Positions 21,392-35,997 of a DNA stretch of 64,000 nt are shown piece by piece. How positions within the stretch are numbered: the first letter of the stretch is position 1; the number at the start of each line of letters is the position of its first letter. The translations under genes were made by a program, and so were the position numbers. The stretch is from Mansonella perstans. Its lineage: Eukaryota; Nematoda; Chromadorea; Rhabditida; Onchocercidae. The stretch covers positions 62,001 through 126,000 of the forward strand of contig JBAMDO010000127.1 of the NCBI GenBank assembly GCA_037074765.1, read 5' to 3'. The notes beneath the pieces are model-generated. The model saw nothing but the letters and a program-made list of their open reading frames with translations. It had not been told where the DNA came from and did not search any database.

Positions 21392-24066
21392 ATGACAATT
21401 GTTGTTTTCCTCATCGATTCCAGTGCCTCGATGGCTCAGAAAACTTATCAGGGTACCGCGATGCTGGATGTAGCACGGTCTATTGTTGAATTGATTCTTA
21501 AGGTAATTCCCTCCCTGTTGTTTTCCCATCTTTCACACAGTTGTGATTCACAAATTATTACATAGGGAGTATTTATTGTGCATTTTTTTACAACAAATGA
21601 ATTTGATTCAAGCGAATTAATGTCCATTTTTCAATTCCTAGAAGGTTCTAAATTCTTTTGGGAACTGTTTTTAGTATTAAAAATTTTTTCAGATTTTACA
21701 TACAATACTGACAGTTGAAATATTTGTAAAACTTTTTTTTTTTTGTTGCCTGTCCCTTGCTGTTTGTTTTTTTTTAAAGTGAAGAGAATATAACCATTGC
21801 AGCAACGGGTACGTGATGCAAGTGCGCGTGGTGATCGATATATGCTGATGTCGTTCGAAGATTTTCCTATGAATGTAAAGGTTCGTAAAAGACTGAGCTA
21901 ACAATGCTGGAAATGTAAATTCACAAGTGGGACAGCAATTTTCTGGATTAAAGCTGAGAGTGCTGGGCGGGAGAAAAGGTTTCAAAGAAATTGTGCAGAA
22001 AGTGGGAAAAAGAGTAATGAGAAGCGCCAAAAGACATCATCAAGAATGGCGCACAATTCGTGCATTCTAAATGAAAAATTAAAAAAAAAAAAAACATTTA
22101 TGCAAAAGTTGAAATTCTCATATTTTGAGGACTAATCGCAAAAATAAAATTATAAATAAAGCTAAGCCTGAGCTGCTGCCGCTGTCATTAAGAATTTTCG
22201 GCGCAATGTTTGTCAGTTTTGAACTCGTCCGAAGAGTTCAGTGAAAAGCTGCCTGCTTCGGGGTGAAAAGTAACTCCTAATCATCGGGCGTATGGAGCGA
22301 TGGATCTCGCTTAAGGAAGAATGTTCTAGATTGTCGTGAAGCTGAATCCACGTGGTTGGAGGCAGCTCCACAATTCATGAAAACAGTAGTTCGACCTGTG
22401 CAGTCAAAATTTCAAGAAATCCAAATTCAACTAAATTAGAAATTGGAGGAAATTTTTTTCAAATTTTTGGAGCATAATAACAATAAAGTTTAAAATAGTA
22501 TTATGGGATTGTGTATACCCATCCTTGTTGATGTCTTTGGATTTTTTTGATTTGGTTAGTAAGATAAACTTTAAGGCAGTTATTTGGGTGCTTCCTCCAT
22601 TTTCATGATTAGAAAAGGACAAATAGGGAGAAATAAATATGAAGCACATAGAGAAAAGGAAGGGATCGTTAGTAATTTGAAAATGGAATTAGGTTAGAAT
22701 AAAATAAATGGGAAGAAAGTTTAAAATAAGAATAAGTTAACGTAACTGTGGCTCTTATAACGCAAATGTTACGGTCAATGAAGCTTTCGGTGAGCGGTAT
22801 GCAATTGCTTCGTAAATAAGGACATATTGTCGATTACAGTTGGCAATGATGAATGCATTGTCGAGATCTAACACGCTTATCCTTATTTGCTGAACAAAAG
22901 TGACCTTTAACTTTTGAATAATCTCTAGGAGTTATGTGTACAAACGTACCATTGGGACACAATTGGTCCATTAAATAAGCGTGAAAGGAAATGGTAAATC
23001 AGGTCCTGGTCGTATTATTAAAAGATAGGATGGAGCAGTACATCAGCACTGATATTTTTATGGCTTCGTTTGGAAAATTATCACTTCTCCATAAATCCTT
23101 CATTGAAAGCGAAGGGTTGAAGTGTTGAATTTTAAAATGGATGGTCGAACTATTATTTTAAAAATGGTTCCACTTGGAATCGAAATGCATCAATCAAAGT
23201 CAGTAGACCTAAAAAGCGTATAAATGATTTGGAAGGGATTGTTACTATTTTTAGAAATAGCAACTGTTCCATTTAACTTCGATACAATCGCATTGAATCG
23301 GAGTACACTGGTGAACTGTGACTGCAACAGATGATATAACAAAAAATAAAGTGATTTATAAAGTGCAGAAGGCGAGATGAAATGAGAAATTGAATGATTT
23401 AAATTTAAAAAAAAATCAATTGTGATGTGCGGGAATTTCATTTGCTAAAATATCCAGATGCTCAGTGGTCCAGAATAAGTTTTATTATTTTTCATTTAGA
23501 GATTAGTAAACCATGGAGTAGCTTGATATTTGACTTAAGAATAATGAGTCTTCACAAATTGTATTACACTATAAATAAGGTGTGCACTTGTTTATAACTG
23601 TAAAAGTACTCTGACTACAGTAAGTTATAAATGAACTTTCAGAATTTTGCTGAACAGGTATAAAGCTATGAAAAGTTTCTAGTTGAACAATGGCAGTTTA
23701 ATGTAAACGAAAAAGTACTGCTTATTTTAATTAATGTGGTTATCGTAGGTTACTGTTAATGTATTATTTATGAATGTTTCAGGCAGGATGGCGAGAAAGT
23801 CAAAGTATTTTCCAGGAACAATTGAAAATGCTGAAACCGCATGGTCTGACATCTTTTGGTGCTGCATTAGGCTCAGTATTAAGGTATTTATTAGCATTAA
23901 ATATTTCAAATGATAGCTAATGCCTATATTTATTTGGATTTCTATGGATTGAAGGCTGCTTTTTCTAGTGACATCAAAAGAAATTGAATTCATTGGGATA
24001 TCATGTCAAAAAAACAGTAGTAAAATGACAATAATAATACTTGTATTATTATTATTATTATTATTA

Positions 24067-24165
<99 letters not shown>

Positions 24166-24169
24166 GTTA

Positions 24170-24209
<40 letters not shown>

Positions 24210-25312
24210 TTCTACCATTATTATTATTAGTAGTAGTAGTGTTAATCTAATAATATAAATTACGCTGTCAAAACAACGGAACACCAGTTTCTCGTTTTCA
24301 ATGTTTCTTTCAAGATTTGTGAATGTGAATCGACTGCAAACTGGTATTGACAATTTTGGTGCTGGTCGTTATCCATTTTATATCGAACCGGTTGTTATAA
24401 TTAGTGTAACTGATGGTAATTGTTTGACATGCCCTCAGTTTGGAATTATCAATGAGGTAATGCTTCGGTCACTGGATAGTTTTATTAATTTTGTGCTACA
24501 GAGTTAAGTTAGAGTAATAGGACTACTGGTGTTAGGGCAGGAGATTATGGTAACAGATTTTTTAAACCATATAAGCTAAATATTGTAGTTTTGTCAATTG
24601 TTGTTTCATGAGAAATGTTTCAGTTTTTAATCTTTAATCTGCAAATAGCGGGGAAATTCCTTACTTCCCATAGCAAATGACTGGTTTTATGAATGTAGCC
24701 TATGGATGCTGGAAAACTTCAGCATGTGATGAATAATATATATTAATTGCTCCTTTGTTCCAGATCAAAGTTGCTAAGCCTACAGCAATTGGTAATGAAC
24801 TTACTGAAGAGCCGTTTAGATGGGATCAGCGCCTCTATTCAATAGTTCTGCGTCTCAGTGGTAATACTCCTATAGGAAAAGTTACTCCTGGAATGAATAT
24901 ACCTTCCGACAATAGCCCTATTGATGCAATGTGTGTTGCAACTGGGGGTAAGTTATCATTTAGAATGATATTTTTATTGTTTCTTTTCCTTATAAGTTAT
25001 TTTTTTCATCTGAATTGCTTTTAATATTTATAATTTATAGTAGGATTTCTCAAACAGCAACAGTATTTCTGGATAATTTCAGGACGATCATATTGCGTAA
25101 CATCGCATAAAATGCTCTCTCTCTGTGTTGAATCGATCGTTCAGAAATTGCAGCAACAAGGAATTGTTTTGCGTTTTGAAAAATATGGACCAGATCCTGC
25201 ACTGAATTTCGGTATTTTTCAGAATATCCGAAAATTCATTAATTTACGAATTTCAACTTCTAGTCCAAAAAGAATATTTACCTTGTAACTTCGAGTTTTA
25301 TTTCAAAAGTTA

Positions 25313-25344
<32 letters not shown>

Positions 25345-28300
25345 CAGATCGGACTAACGGCGTTGTTGAAAACGGAAATTCAAAAAAAAATGGTGAATTA
25401 GCATCTGTTTCTGGTAAAACATTTAATTCAGATAACTGGCATAATGTTACTTGTACAGTTTATTCGCGTGCATCTCGATCATATCCTGGTCACTGGCCCA
25501 TTCCAGAGGCGTTTTGGCCTGATCGCAGCATGTAATTTTTTTCTTTTTTAGTTTTTGGTCTTAAAACGCATTGCACAGTATCTTATCGTTTTATATTCTC
25601 ATTATGAGAAGCTTGGTGCTCTTTGTACGCTGTATTTTTACTCACCAGTTAAATTTAATTTTGTGATTTTGACCACCAGTTAAATTTGATTTTGTGATTT
25701 CCTGCTAATGCCTTCGCTTGCAGGATAAGTTTACCGCCACGAAAGGCTCATCCTTTGATCTCTTTTCGTTGTGAATCTTGTGAACCTCTTGTTTGTCAGG
25801 ATTTCCCATTTGATAAATATGAGCTTGAGCCTTCTCCTTTAACGAGGTTTATCTTAGATCGTAAACAACCTGGAGTCTGTTGGCAGGTATCATTTCGTTC
25901 TTTTCGTTTTTGTAGATTCCTTTAACCCATCTGATTGTTTGTACGGTGTCAGTGAGTTGAGGAGGTTAGCATCATAATCAATTCAAGATGAGATATTTGA
26001 ACCAATGGAATTTCAGCTAGTAATTGGCAAAGTGGTTTTCTTTTAAAAGGTCTGTCAGTGAATTTATTTTCTTTGCTAGATAATGAAATTTCCAGGTTTT
26101 TGTTCATAATTCAAGCATGCTTGGGACTTCACCGGCTCCTTTTGGATACCTCAAAGCGGCTACCAATTTATCGTGTGTAAATTTATTTATAATGCCTTAC
26201 AATTATCCGCTTTTGCTTCCGCTAATTGAGGAAATGAAGATTGATTCGAAAGCCAAAAACAGTCATTCCTGGAGGCTGCGTTTGGAAAAGTACTTCGCCA
26301 CAGTTCCAAGTTACTATTTACAAGTAAGGCTTATTTTTGCAATCAATTCTGAATAACGATTATTTATTACTGTTTTATATTCACTGCTTATTTTCATATG
26401 CTTCAATAATCAGGAGGCGATGTGATTCAGTTCATTTTTTGTTCCTTATCAGTAGATCTTTATTAATTAAAGTATTGTACACAGCATCAATACAGTAATT
26501 ATCCAATTATCTGGGAGAAAATAAAATTGTGCATAATTGATATTGGGATGAGTTAGGATTTTCACACTTTCAAATAAACCAAAGTGGGTTTGGGGAATAC
26601 TTTCGTATTTTTTATTTTTTTCAATTTAAAACCGCAAATTTTCTTTAGCCACTAAAAAAAGCATTTACTCGATTAAATATCACACATCCAATGTTGGAAC
26701 CTGATCAAATGCAGCAATATTCATACAATATATTGTCATATATCGCGAAGGTGAAGCATATGGCTCGTGAAGAATTTGAATCATTGTGTAGTACCATTGC
26801 AACAACGTTACAATTGTCGATCCCACTTGTATCAGTGGTTTGTTTTATATATAAATAATGTTGTGGGAAGCCAGTTATCCGATCAAAACAAATGGTTCTA
26901 GTTGTCCATATTATTTTAGATTGCTGTTCAGAAGCGTGCGCGTCTCCGCGATAGTCGAAGCATGAAAAGAATCTTTGGACATAGTGATAAAGACACTTTT
27001 CATGGATTCCAGGTCTTTCTTTTTATTCAGCATTTTTTGTTCTGAAGTATAATTTCTGCGTGAACTAAATTTCCTTTTTTCATCGTTTGTATATTGTATC
27101 TTGATTTACTGATTACATTTTATGATTCTTTGCCTGTAATGCATACCTGAAGATCCAGGATTTTTTGAGATTTATCGCGGTGGTCAAAATAGACGTCGAG
27201 ATTCGCTTCAGGTCATTATTATGAAGCTTTGAAGATTATAAGCGGATTAATTGCAGGTGCAAATTGATACTCCTAAAATATTGATTGCTCCATCATTGCA
27301 ATTCCGAAATCCATTCGAAATAAGACGGGGTAAACTCTTCGAGCAAGTACAGAAAATGCGAATCAATTTAATGCAACAGCTCAATATGGGACAGATACCA
27401 GTATTTGAAGGTGGTCGACCGGGCACCACTATCAAATTGCAACACGCCGGTTTGTTTTGGTTTTTCTAGTATTTTCTTAAGATGAAGTATTTTGTGTTGT
27501 ATGTACTTTTTTTTTGCAGAGGATTTGCACAATCTTCCTATTAGCCAGATGGGAAATTATCAGGAATATATCAAGAGCCTTGAATCTGTAGGACGTGGTC
27601 CACTTAGAGAAGTTGAACCTCAAGCAATTCGTGTGCACGCATTCGGGAACCCATTTAAAATCGATAAGGTGTTTAATTTTGAGATATTTTTGGGAAAAAG
27701 AAAAGCACTATGTGCATTTCAAAATTGAATTATATGCATTTGCAATTCTTGCAGAGTTAGATTCTTCTGTTAGTTAACTTGTATTACAGAAGACTATGAC
27801 GGTGGATGAAGTGGGTGAAGGAAACTTACTGGGGACTTCTACGAAAGTAGAAACTTCCAAAAAACGGTTGTCTTCGACTGGTTCAAGTGCTTCAAACACA
27901 GATAGCAGTCGCCCACCGCGGCGGAAGGCGGGGCCTTTAGCAGCTGATTCCTTATCTCGGTGGCGGTAAATGTTTTACATATTCAAATATTTAAGCTCTC
28001 TGTATCCTTTAATTTCCGAAATGTTGTGAAGTTTTCTAAATTATTTCGCATGCTCGTACTATTTCATCTTTTTCTAAAGTAATGTAGGAATGCATGTTTT
28101 CTCAGTTCTAGACGGAGGCGACGAGGTAGCACATCCTCATGTTCATCGATTGCTTCTTCTTTATCCGATCTCGATTTAACTTCTCTCATTTCCGATCTCT
28201 CTGCCGACGATACTCGTAAGTTTGTTGTATCACTTTTATCATTTGTTCCCCGCAACAGCGTATTCCCTAAATTGGTAAGATGGGTGTGTTTGTTACTCTC

Positions 28301-29129
28301 CAACATTTGCATTTCTTACTGCATGTCAATCAGTGCTATATGAAAATTCTAGCGCAGTTAATTGATCTGAATTGGAACCTTGTACTAAATTAAAGAAAAT
28401 TGGAGAGATTTATTCTCATTGCAGAATTTGGCAGAGCTAAAGATTTATGATCAGATAAGGATGCATTTCAAAAGTATGTTAATACTTTCAGAAGCAGCTA
28501 CTGATTTAGGTTGCAAACCGTCTACATCAGGTTTAAACGGTAATGTTTTGTCCAATGGTGATGTCTATGAAAAATCGCTAAAAAGAGTCTCCACGGCAAC
28601 GTCTCAGCTTTCACCAGTGGAGAAAAAATCACGTTTAGAAGGTGCATCGCGCTTAGACGAGTCGGCATTGAAGGAGAAAAAATTACTTTTGGGCAAATTT
28701 GTGAGGAAACTCGTAAACGGTACATGTCGCATAATTTAATTGTCTGACTAATTACAAATAGGTTTTTTTCAGCGGGCATGTTTTATTTTTTTCCTTTTTT
28801 TTGTCAGCAGGGCAATGTTGGAAGAACTTTAGCACTGGAACAACTTGATTTTGCGCATATGCATGGTTAGGTATAGATAGCTATAAAAGGAACGTTACTT
28901 CCATTTGATTCATAAATTTGCAAAATAGTAGTAGCAGAATATTTCAGCTGAAAAAGTGATGTCATTGCAACGTACGGAAATAGAAGATCTTTGTATCGTT
29001 GATCGTAGAATATGCTTGCGTTATGCATTACGTGAAGCAAGGCGATTTCGAAGGAAAGCATTGATAGATCTTATAACCAAACAATTGAACCAGATGCTAC
29101 CGGATGCTTCTATCAATAAAGATTTATAG
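21392..29129 (+). CDS. ints-6: Integrator complex subunit 6 (INTS6/DICE1), complete, 17 exons
   Basis: Subunit of Integrator, the nuclear complex that cleaves snRNA 3' ends and attenuates promoter-proximal Pol II; INTS6 helps recruit PP2A. Exons: 21392-21502, 21803-21880, 23783-23883, 24315-24456, 24764-24947, 25083-25211, 25348-25531, 25724-25886, 26096-26323, 26649-26837, 26920-27012, 27257-27449, 27520-27668, 27790-27965, 28106-28274, 28425-28719, 28948-29129; 921 residues (human 887). The N-terminus is a von Willebrand A domain with the MIDAS motif DSSAS (residues 9-13), GDRYMLMSFE, TGIDNFGAGR and EEPFRWDQRLYSIVLRL. The middle matches INTS6 closely (WPIPEAFWPD, FDKYELEPSPLT, NCVN-like CVNLFIMPYNYP, QMGNYQEYIK, HAFGNPFKIDK). 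A Ser/Arg-rich variable stretch is followed by the conserved helical C-terminus. The exon at 28106 was extended to a second donor at 28275 because that alone keeps frame with the next exon. This exon pair is the least certain part. Confidence 0.94.
22140..22390. other. Compositionally distinct block in an INTS6 intron
   Basis: Within the 1.9-kb second intron this segment is visibly less AT-rich than its surroundings (CTGAGCTGCTGCCGCTG, GGGCGTATGGAGCGATGG, CACGTGGTTGGAGGCAGC). No long frame, tRNA fold or known ncRNA is recognised. It could be a decayed insertion or an intronic RNA. Confidence 0.3.
24041..24215. repeat. (TTA)n microsatellite with TTG interruptions
   Basis: Nearly uninterrupted TTA/ATT trinucleotide repeat of about 175 bp in the third INTS6 intron, ending in a short TAG run near 24228-24239. 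Open frames across it (poly-Leu, poly-Ile or poly-Tyr) are artefacts of the repeat. Confidence 0.97.
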
Positions 29130-30480
29130 CTTATCATCAAAGACTACTTGAGATTTATGTTTAGCTTACAAATGAAAAAGATTTAATGAATGTGAAGGAG
29201 GGCTTTCTTTAGCTATGGATTTTAAAGAAAAGTATTGTGTATGTTATAAATTCTATTTACAACATTAGGAAAGCATTCCATACTTACGAATGTTGTCAAC
29301 CTCGATGTGATGTTTTCTTTTTCATCAGTGTTTTGTTTCTCATCGATCTCATTAGTTCACTTATTATTTGTGTTTTGAACTTGAACTTGCATGTACACTG
29401 CTATCACGGATATCTTATGCTTGCTCACCAAGGCGGGTGCTTCTTTATCTCTGTCTTTTGTCAGTGTACCAAATTTGCCTTGTTTAATATATCAGTCAAT
29501 TTGTATGAGGGATTTTCAGAAACTTCAATCCTTTATTGTATCTTTTCTAGAAAAAAGAAGCGTGGAAATAACTAATTTTGAGCGAAAATTATAATTGTTT
29601 GTATTTCCCTCCTTCGTATTAATCTCTCACTAACTTGAAGAGATTGACAAGGATGAGGTTTTTAAAAATTTTCTAGCAATCACTTGAATCCCATTAAATG
29701 AAGTTTTCAATGTTTGTGTAAAAATTTCATTATCCAGAAGATACATTCCCGGTGATGAACGATTTATTTGTTGTTGGCCTTAAATACAGTATGCATTTTT
29801 AATTTGTGCGATTCCATATAAGTTGTCCAAACATAATGGATTGGCAGTTAGTTGATGTACTGCGGTAAAAAATGTGAATTATGGAATGTAATATAGCACA
29901 AAAATAATTTCTAATTGATCCAGTTGCCTTTGTTCTTCCATAAAGTTGGGGATTCTTCCCATTAAATCAGCAAAACCATAGCTCATAATACCTAGATAAC
30001 CGATCTCTTCGATTTCGGAAAGTGTTTGGGGAATTCGAACATGCTAGTTTATCCGTAAGCAATGGAAGAATCTATTTGGAACTGTACAGATGCAAACCGG
30101 TTGCGTACATGAATCTGGGGGATGTTGGAAGTGGCAAAGCTTTCGTTGGATATCAGAAGTTCCAGTCCAAATATGAGCAAAAGTCTTACTGTTAATCATA
30201 AATTCTTAAACTGCTTACCTTGTTACTCTCTGATTCTTGTCAACTATGCTGTCAAGGACAGTACAATTGCAGAGATTTCAAGCACTATTAGTGCTATTCG
30301 TCGAAAAGCGTATTGACTCAACAATTTTTGGGATATTACTGAGAAAACAAGATGGTTTTGCCGGAAAATCGACGAATTACATTCATTGCTTGAGATGTCA
30401 AAATCAGCGAAATTCAAATGTCATCTATTCATGTCAGCAAAACAAATGCATAACGAGATTTTCAACAAGCACGAAAAAAT
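29130..30480. other. Intergenic, tail-to-tail gap between INTS6 and RUVBL2
   Basis: Convergent 3' ends about 1.35 kb apart. The stretch contains several frames of 60-110 codons; none shows a recognised domain, and one (30122-30499) runs through a stop at about 30314 and overlaps the last RUVBL2 exon in antisense. No gene is called. Confidence 0.5.
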
Positions 30481-33543
<3,063 letters not shown>

Positions 33544-34309
33544 CTTTCCCAAAAACAACCCTATTCGAATAAATCTCAAAATTATATTTGATCAGAAAAT
33601 GACAACAATTAGCAAAATAGGACGATTGGAAGGAGGTATAGGAAAACTGGAAGAAGCATGAATGACAGGAACGGAGGTTCAGGGAACACGTTTAAATTGC
33701 CCGCAATCCTGTTCTGCGTTTTCTACGGCAGTGTAAATTTAATCATGAAATATTGCGGTCCCACTTACAACGGCAAGTCATTATGCAAATAATTCGTCCT
33801 TCTGTTTCGTAATGAGTATAAAGAATCCATTAAACGGTATGATTATTTGCAAATCAGACAAATATTATCACTTGTGGAGCATGATAACAGAAAATAAAGA
33901 AAGAAAGAATATTAATGAAAACTGCACAATGTCTTAAGAAGTCTTTGAAATGCAATTTTAAAAAGATTACTGAAAGAAATTGATCATTTGTTGATTAGAA
34001 AAAAATTTCACTTTCTCTACTTTCTGCATAGTAAATGATGGTTTTGTTGTTAATAAATGATGAAAAGCAGAACAATAATATTTCACGCAGCAATTGAAAA
34101 AATTAAACATTGAAGGAGAAGAAAGGAGTGGAGTTGCTGAGAAATTGCTAAAAGTAAAATTAAAATTTCCAGCATCGATTTAACCTAATTTAAGTGCAAA
34201 TTCCCTTTTTTCTTTCATTAAACTACATTAACAATAAAATTCGTTGTTATCCGCCATAATTATTTATATGTTATGAGATTTGCAGGAAACTTTGAAAGAA
34301 TTCCACCAT

Positions 34310-34433
34310 TTCATTGCGATATATTCCTATACTTATGAAAAAGATTCGTAAATTCATTCTACCGCTTCATTGCGATGTATTTCTACATTTATGGAAAAAT
34401 TTCAAAAATCCATTCCCCTGCTTCATCGCGATG
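34310..34433. repeat. 56-bp tandem repeat, about 2.2 copies
   Basis: TTCATTGCGATATATTCCTA begins at 34310, TTCATTGCGATGTATTTCTA at 34366 and the truncated TTCATCGCGATG at 34422. The first two copies share most bases, with scattered substitutions. Confidence 0.75.
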
Positions 34434-35010
34434 AAAAAAATCCCAGCAATTCAAAAAAGAAAAAACCGCGCTCTACAATACCCTGCATTGCTTATAACAA
34501 AACTGAGTATCATTCAGTTGTTATGGCAACAGCCAATCAGATTAGAGTGAATTAAAGTTGATGAGCTGGACGGTTGGGTTATTCATTCATTGTCAGTTTA
34601 GGTCGTTGATGGGGTCGGCTGCTTGTGCTGCTACTTGGGCGCATATTTATATGTGCATAATTTTGCATCATTTTTGCGTATTCTTTTGTAAGTTTTTAAT
34701 TATAAAAATTTATTGTTAAAATTTAATTTCTGTTTTGTGTTACTAATTTAAGGCAATTTATATATGTTACATGTTTGCTTGGCTTAATCATTTTTTTTTT
34801 ATGCAATTAGTAATTGAGTAATGTTATTACTGATTACATTATCAGTTAGAATTATTTTCTTCATGTTTACATATGAATAATTACGTAATGAAATTGAGTG
34901 GAAATTTTTCAGATCATCACTTCCACCTATTAATAACAACAAATTATTTTTATGACGTGGTCCCTGAAATTATCAAGTATCGATCGATTTGTCTGTAGTG
35001 CGCGTTGTTG

Positions 35011-35068
35011 AGCTCTCTCTCTCTCTCTCTTTCTTTCCCTCTCTCTCTTTCTCTCTTTCTCTCTCTCC
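35011..35068. repeat. (CT)n microsatellite
   Basis: Pyrimidine tract of CTCTCT with TTTC interruptions, upstream of the BET gene. The apparent Arg/Glu-rich frame on the opposite strand is an artefact of the repeat. Confidence 0.9.
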
Positions 35069-35980
35069 ATGGTACTTAGAGTGCCTGAACGTAGTGCATG
35101 TTGTTGATTGCTCACTGTCGCGTTGTGATAATCGATTTTTTTCTCTACTTCCCTCTTTCATATCTGTTGTCTTTATTTTAACTCTCTGTTGGTCTATGCA
35201 TGCATCGTCTTAAAAATATCTCTATGTATGTGATAGCGCGTAGACAAACGCGCGTCGCGGAAAGCCAATGAGATGCGTGCGTGCGCGAGCGCAAGTAACG
35301 TGCTGACGTGTTGATTTCATCATTCCAGATCGATCGATATAACATAATTGTGCTGGGAAAGATAATGCATGTGGAGGATTTTTCACACGTTTCACGTAAC
35401 ATATGTATTTTAGGTTGCATTATTGGCATAATAACTGTTTGGGAAAGTCATGCGCTTAAATTTCCATCATTTTCTTAGTCATTGCATATTATAATCACTT
35501 GATTTTACCTCTTCAGGCGGAAATGTGCTACAGGGTTTTCTATATTGTATTTTGAAACGACTAAAACAAAAGTCTTGTAAATTCTATTATCTGCGATGTA
35601 GAAGCATATTGTAATGATGATACTGTGCTTTGTTGGAGATGAATATTTTACAATGTGGTGTTCGCTATAAGTTGAATCGATGTAAAACTTTTGTACTGGG
35701 AGAGATGTGTGCGTGGTTGTAGAAAGTTATGCGACATTAGTCATTTTTACGCAACATGTATCGTCGCTTAATTGTTGAGCAAATTCTTTAGAGCATAACT
35801 CAATAAATTTGTATCAGCTTTGAATGTAGGAAGTGTGGATATGAGAAACATAAAAGTTGTGGACGAATCTAGACTTGTGGATTATATTTGATTCTATTAT
35901 CTTACTTCCTATGGCCGATGTTCTTTTTGTACTGATTAATATAGGGTTCTCTATGTGATGTGTGGTATGTCCTACATTAT

Positions 35981-35997
35981 TTGAAGAAATTTCAGAA
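35981..35997 (+). promoter_or_regulatory. Probable spliced-leader acceptor before the BET start codon
   Basis: AAATTTCAG ends at 35995, two bases before the ATG at 35998, with no upstream coding exon in frame. This spacing is characteristic of nematode SL trans-splicing. Similar acceptors precede the starts of the DDAH-like gene (2147), Flower (7440), MED14 (18832), the exchanger (50707) and IF1 (62651). This is inference from position and consensus only. Confidence 0.5.

Larger units (their letters stand above)
33544..35997. other. Shared 5' region of RUVBL2 and the BET gene (head-to-head)
   Basis: 2.45 kb between divergent genes. It contains a 56-bp tandem repeat (34310-34433), a CT microsatellite (about 35011-35068) and a CpG-rich block at about 35235-35305 (CGCGCGTCGCGG, GCGTGCGTGCGCGAGCGC), which is exceptional in this AT-rich window and may be a promoter core. 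The far right end is the presumed spliced-leader acceptor of the BET gene. No open frame has recognisable homology. Confidence 0.5.

Noticed and set aside
24041..24353. Poly-Leu, poly-Ile and poly-Tyr frames
   Set aside because: Products of the (TTA)n microsatellite inside an INTS6 intron.
27152..27211. Possible extra INTS6 exon of 20 codons (DPGFFEIYRGG...)
   Set aside because: There is no AG acceptor in the needed frame, and human INTS6 aligns directly across the 27012 to 27257 junction (GFQ then VQID).
34930..35213. Arg/Glu-rich and Ser/Leu-rich frames
   Set aside because: Read through the CT microsatellite; no homology.
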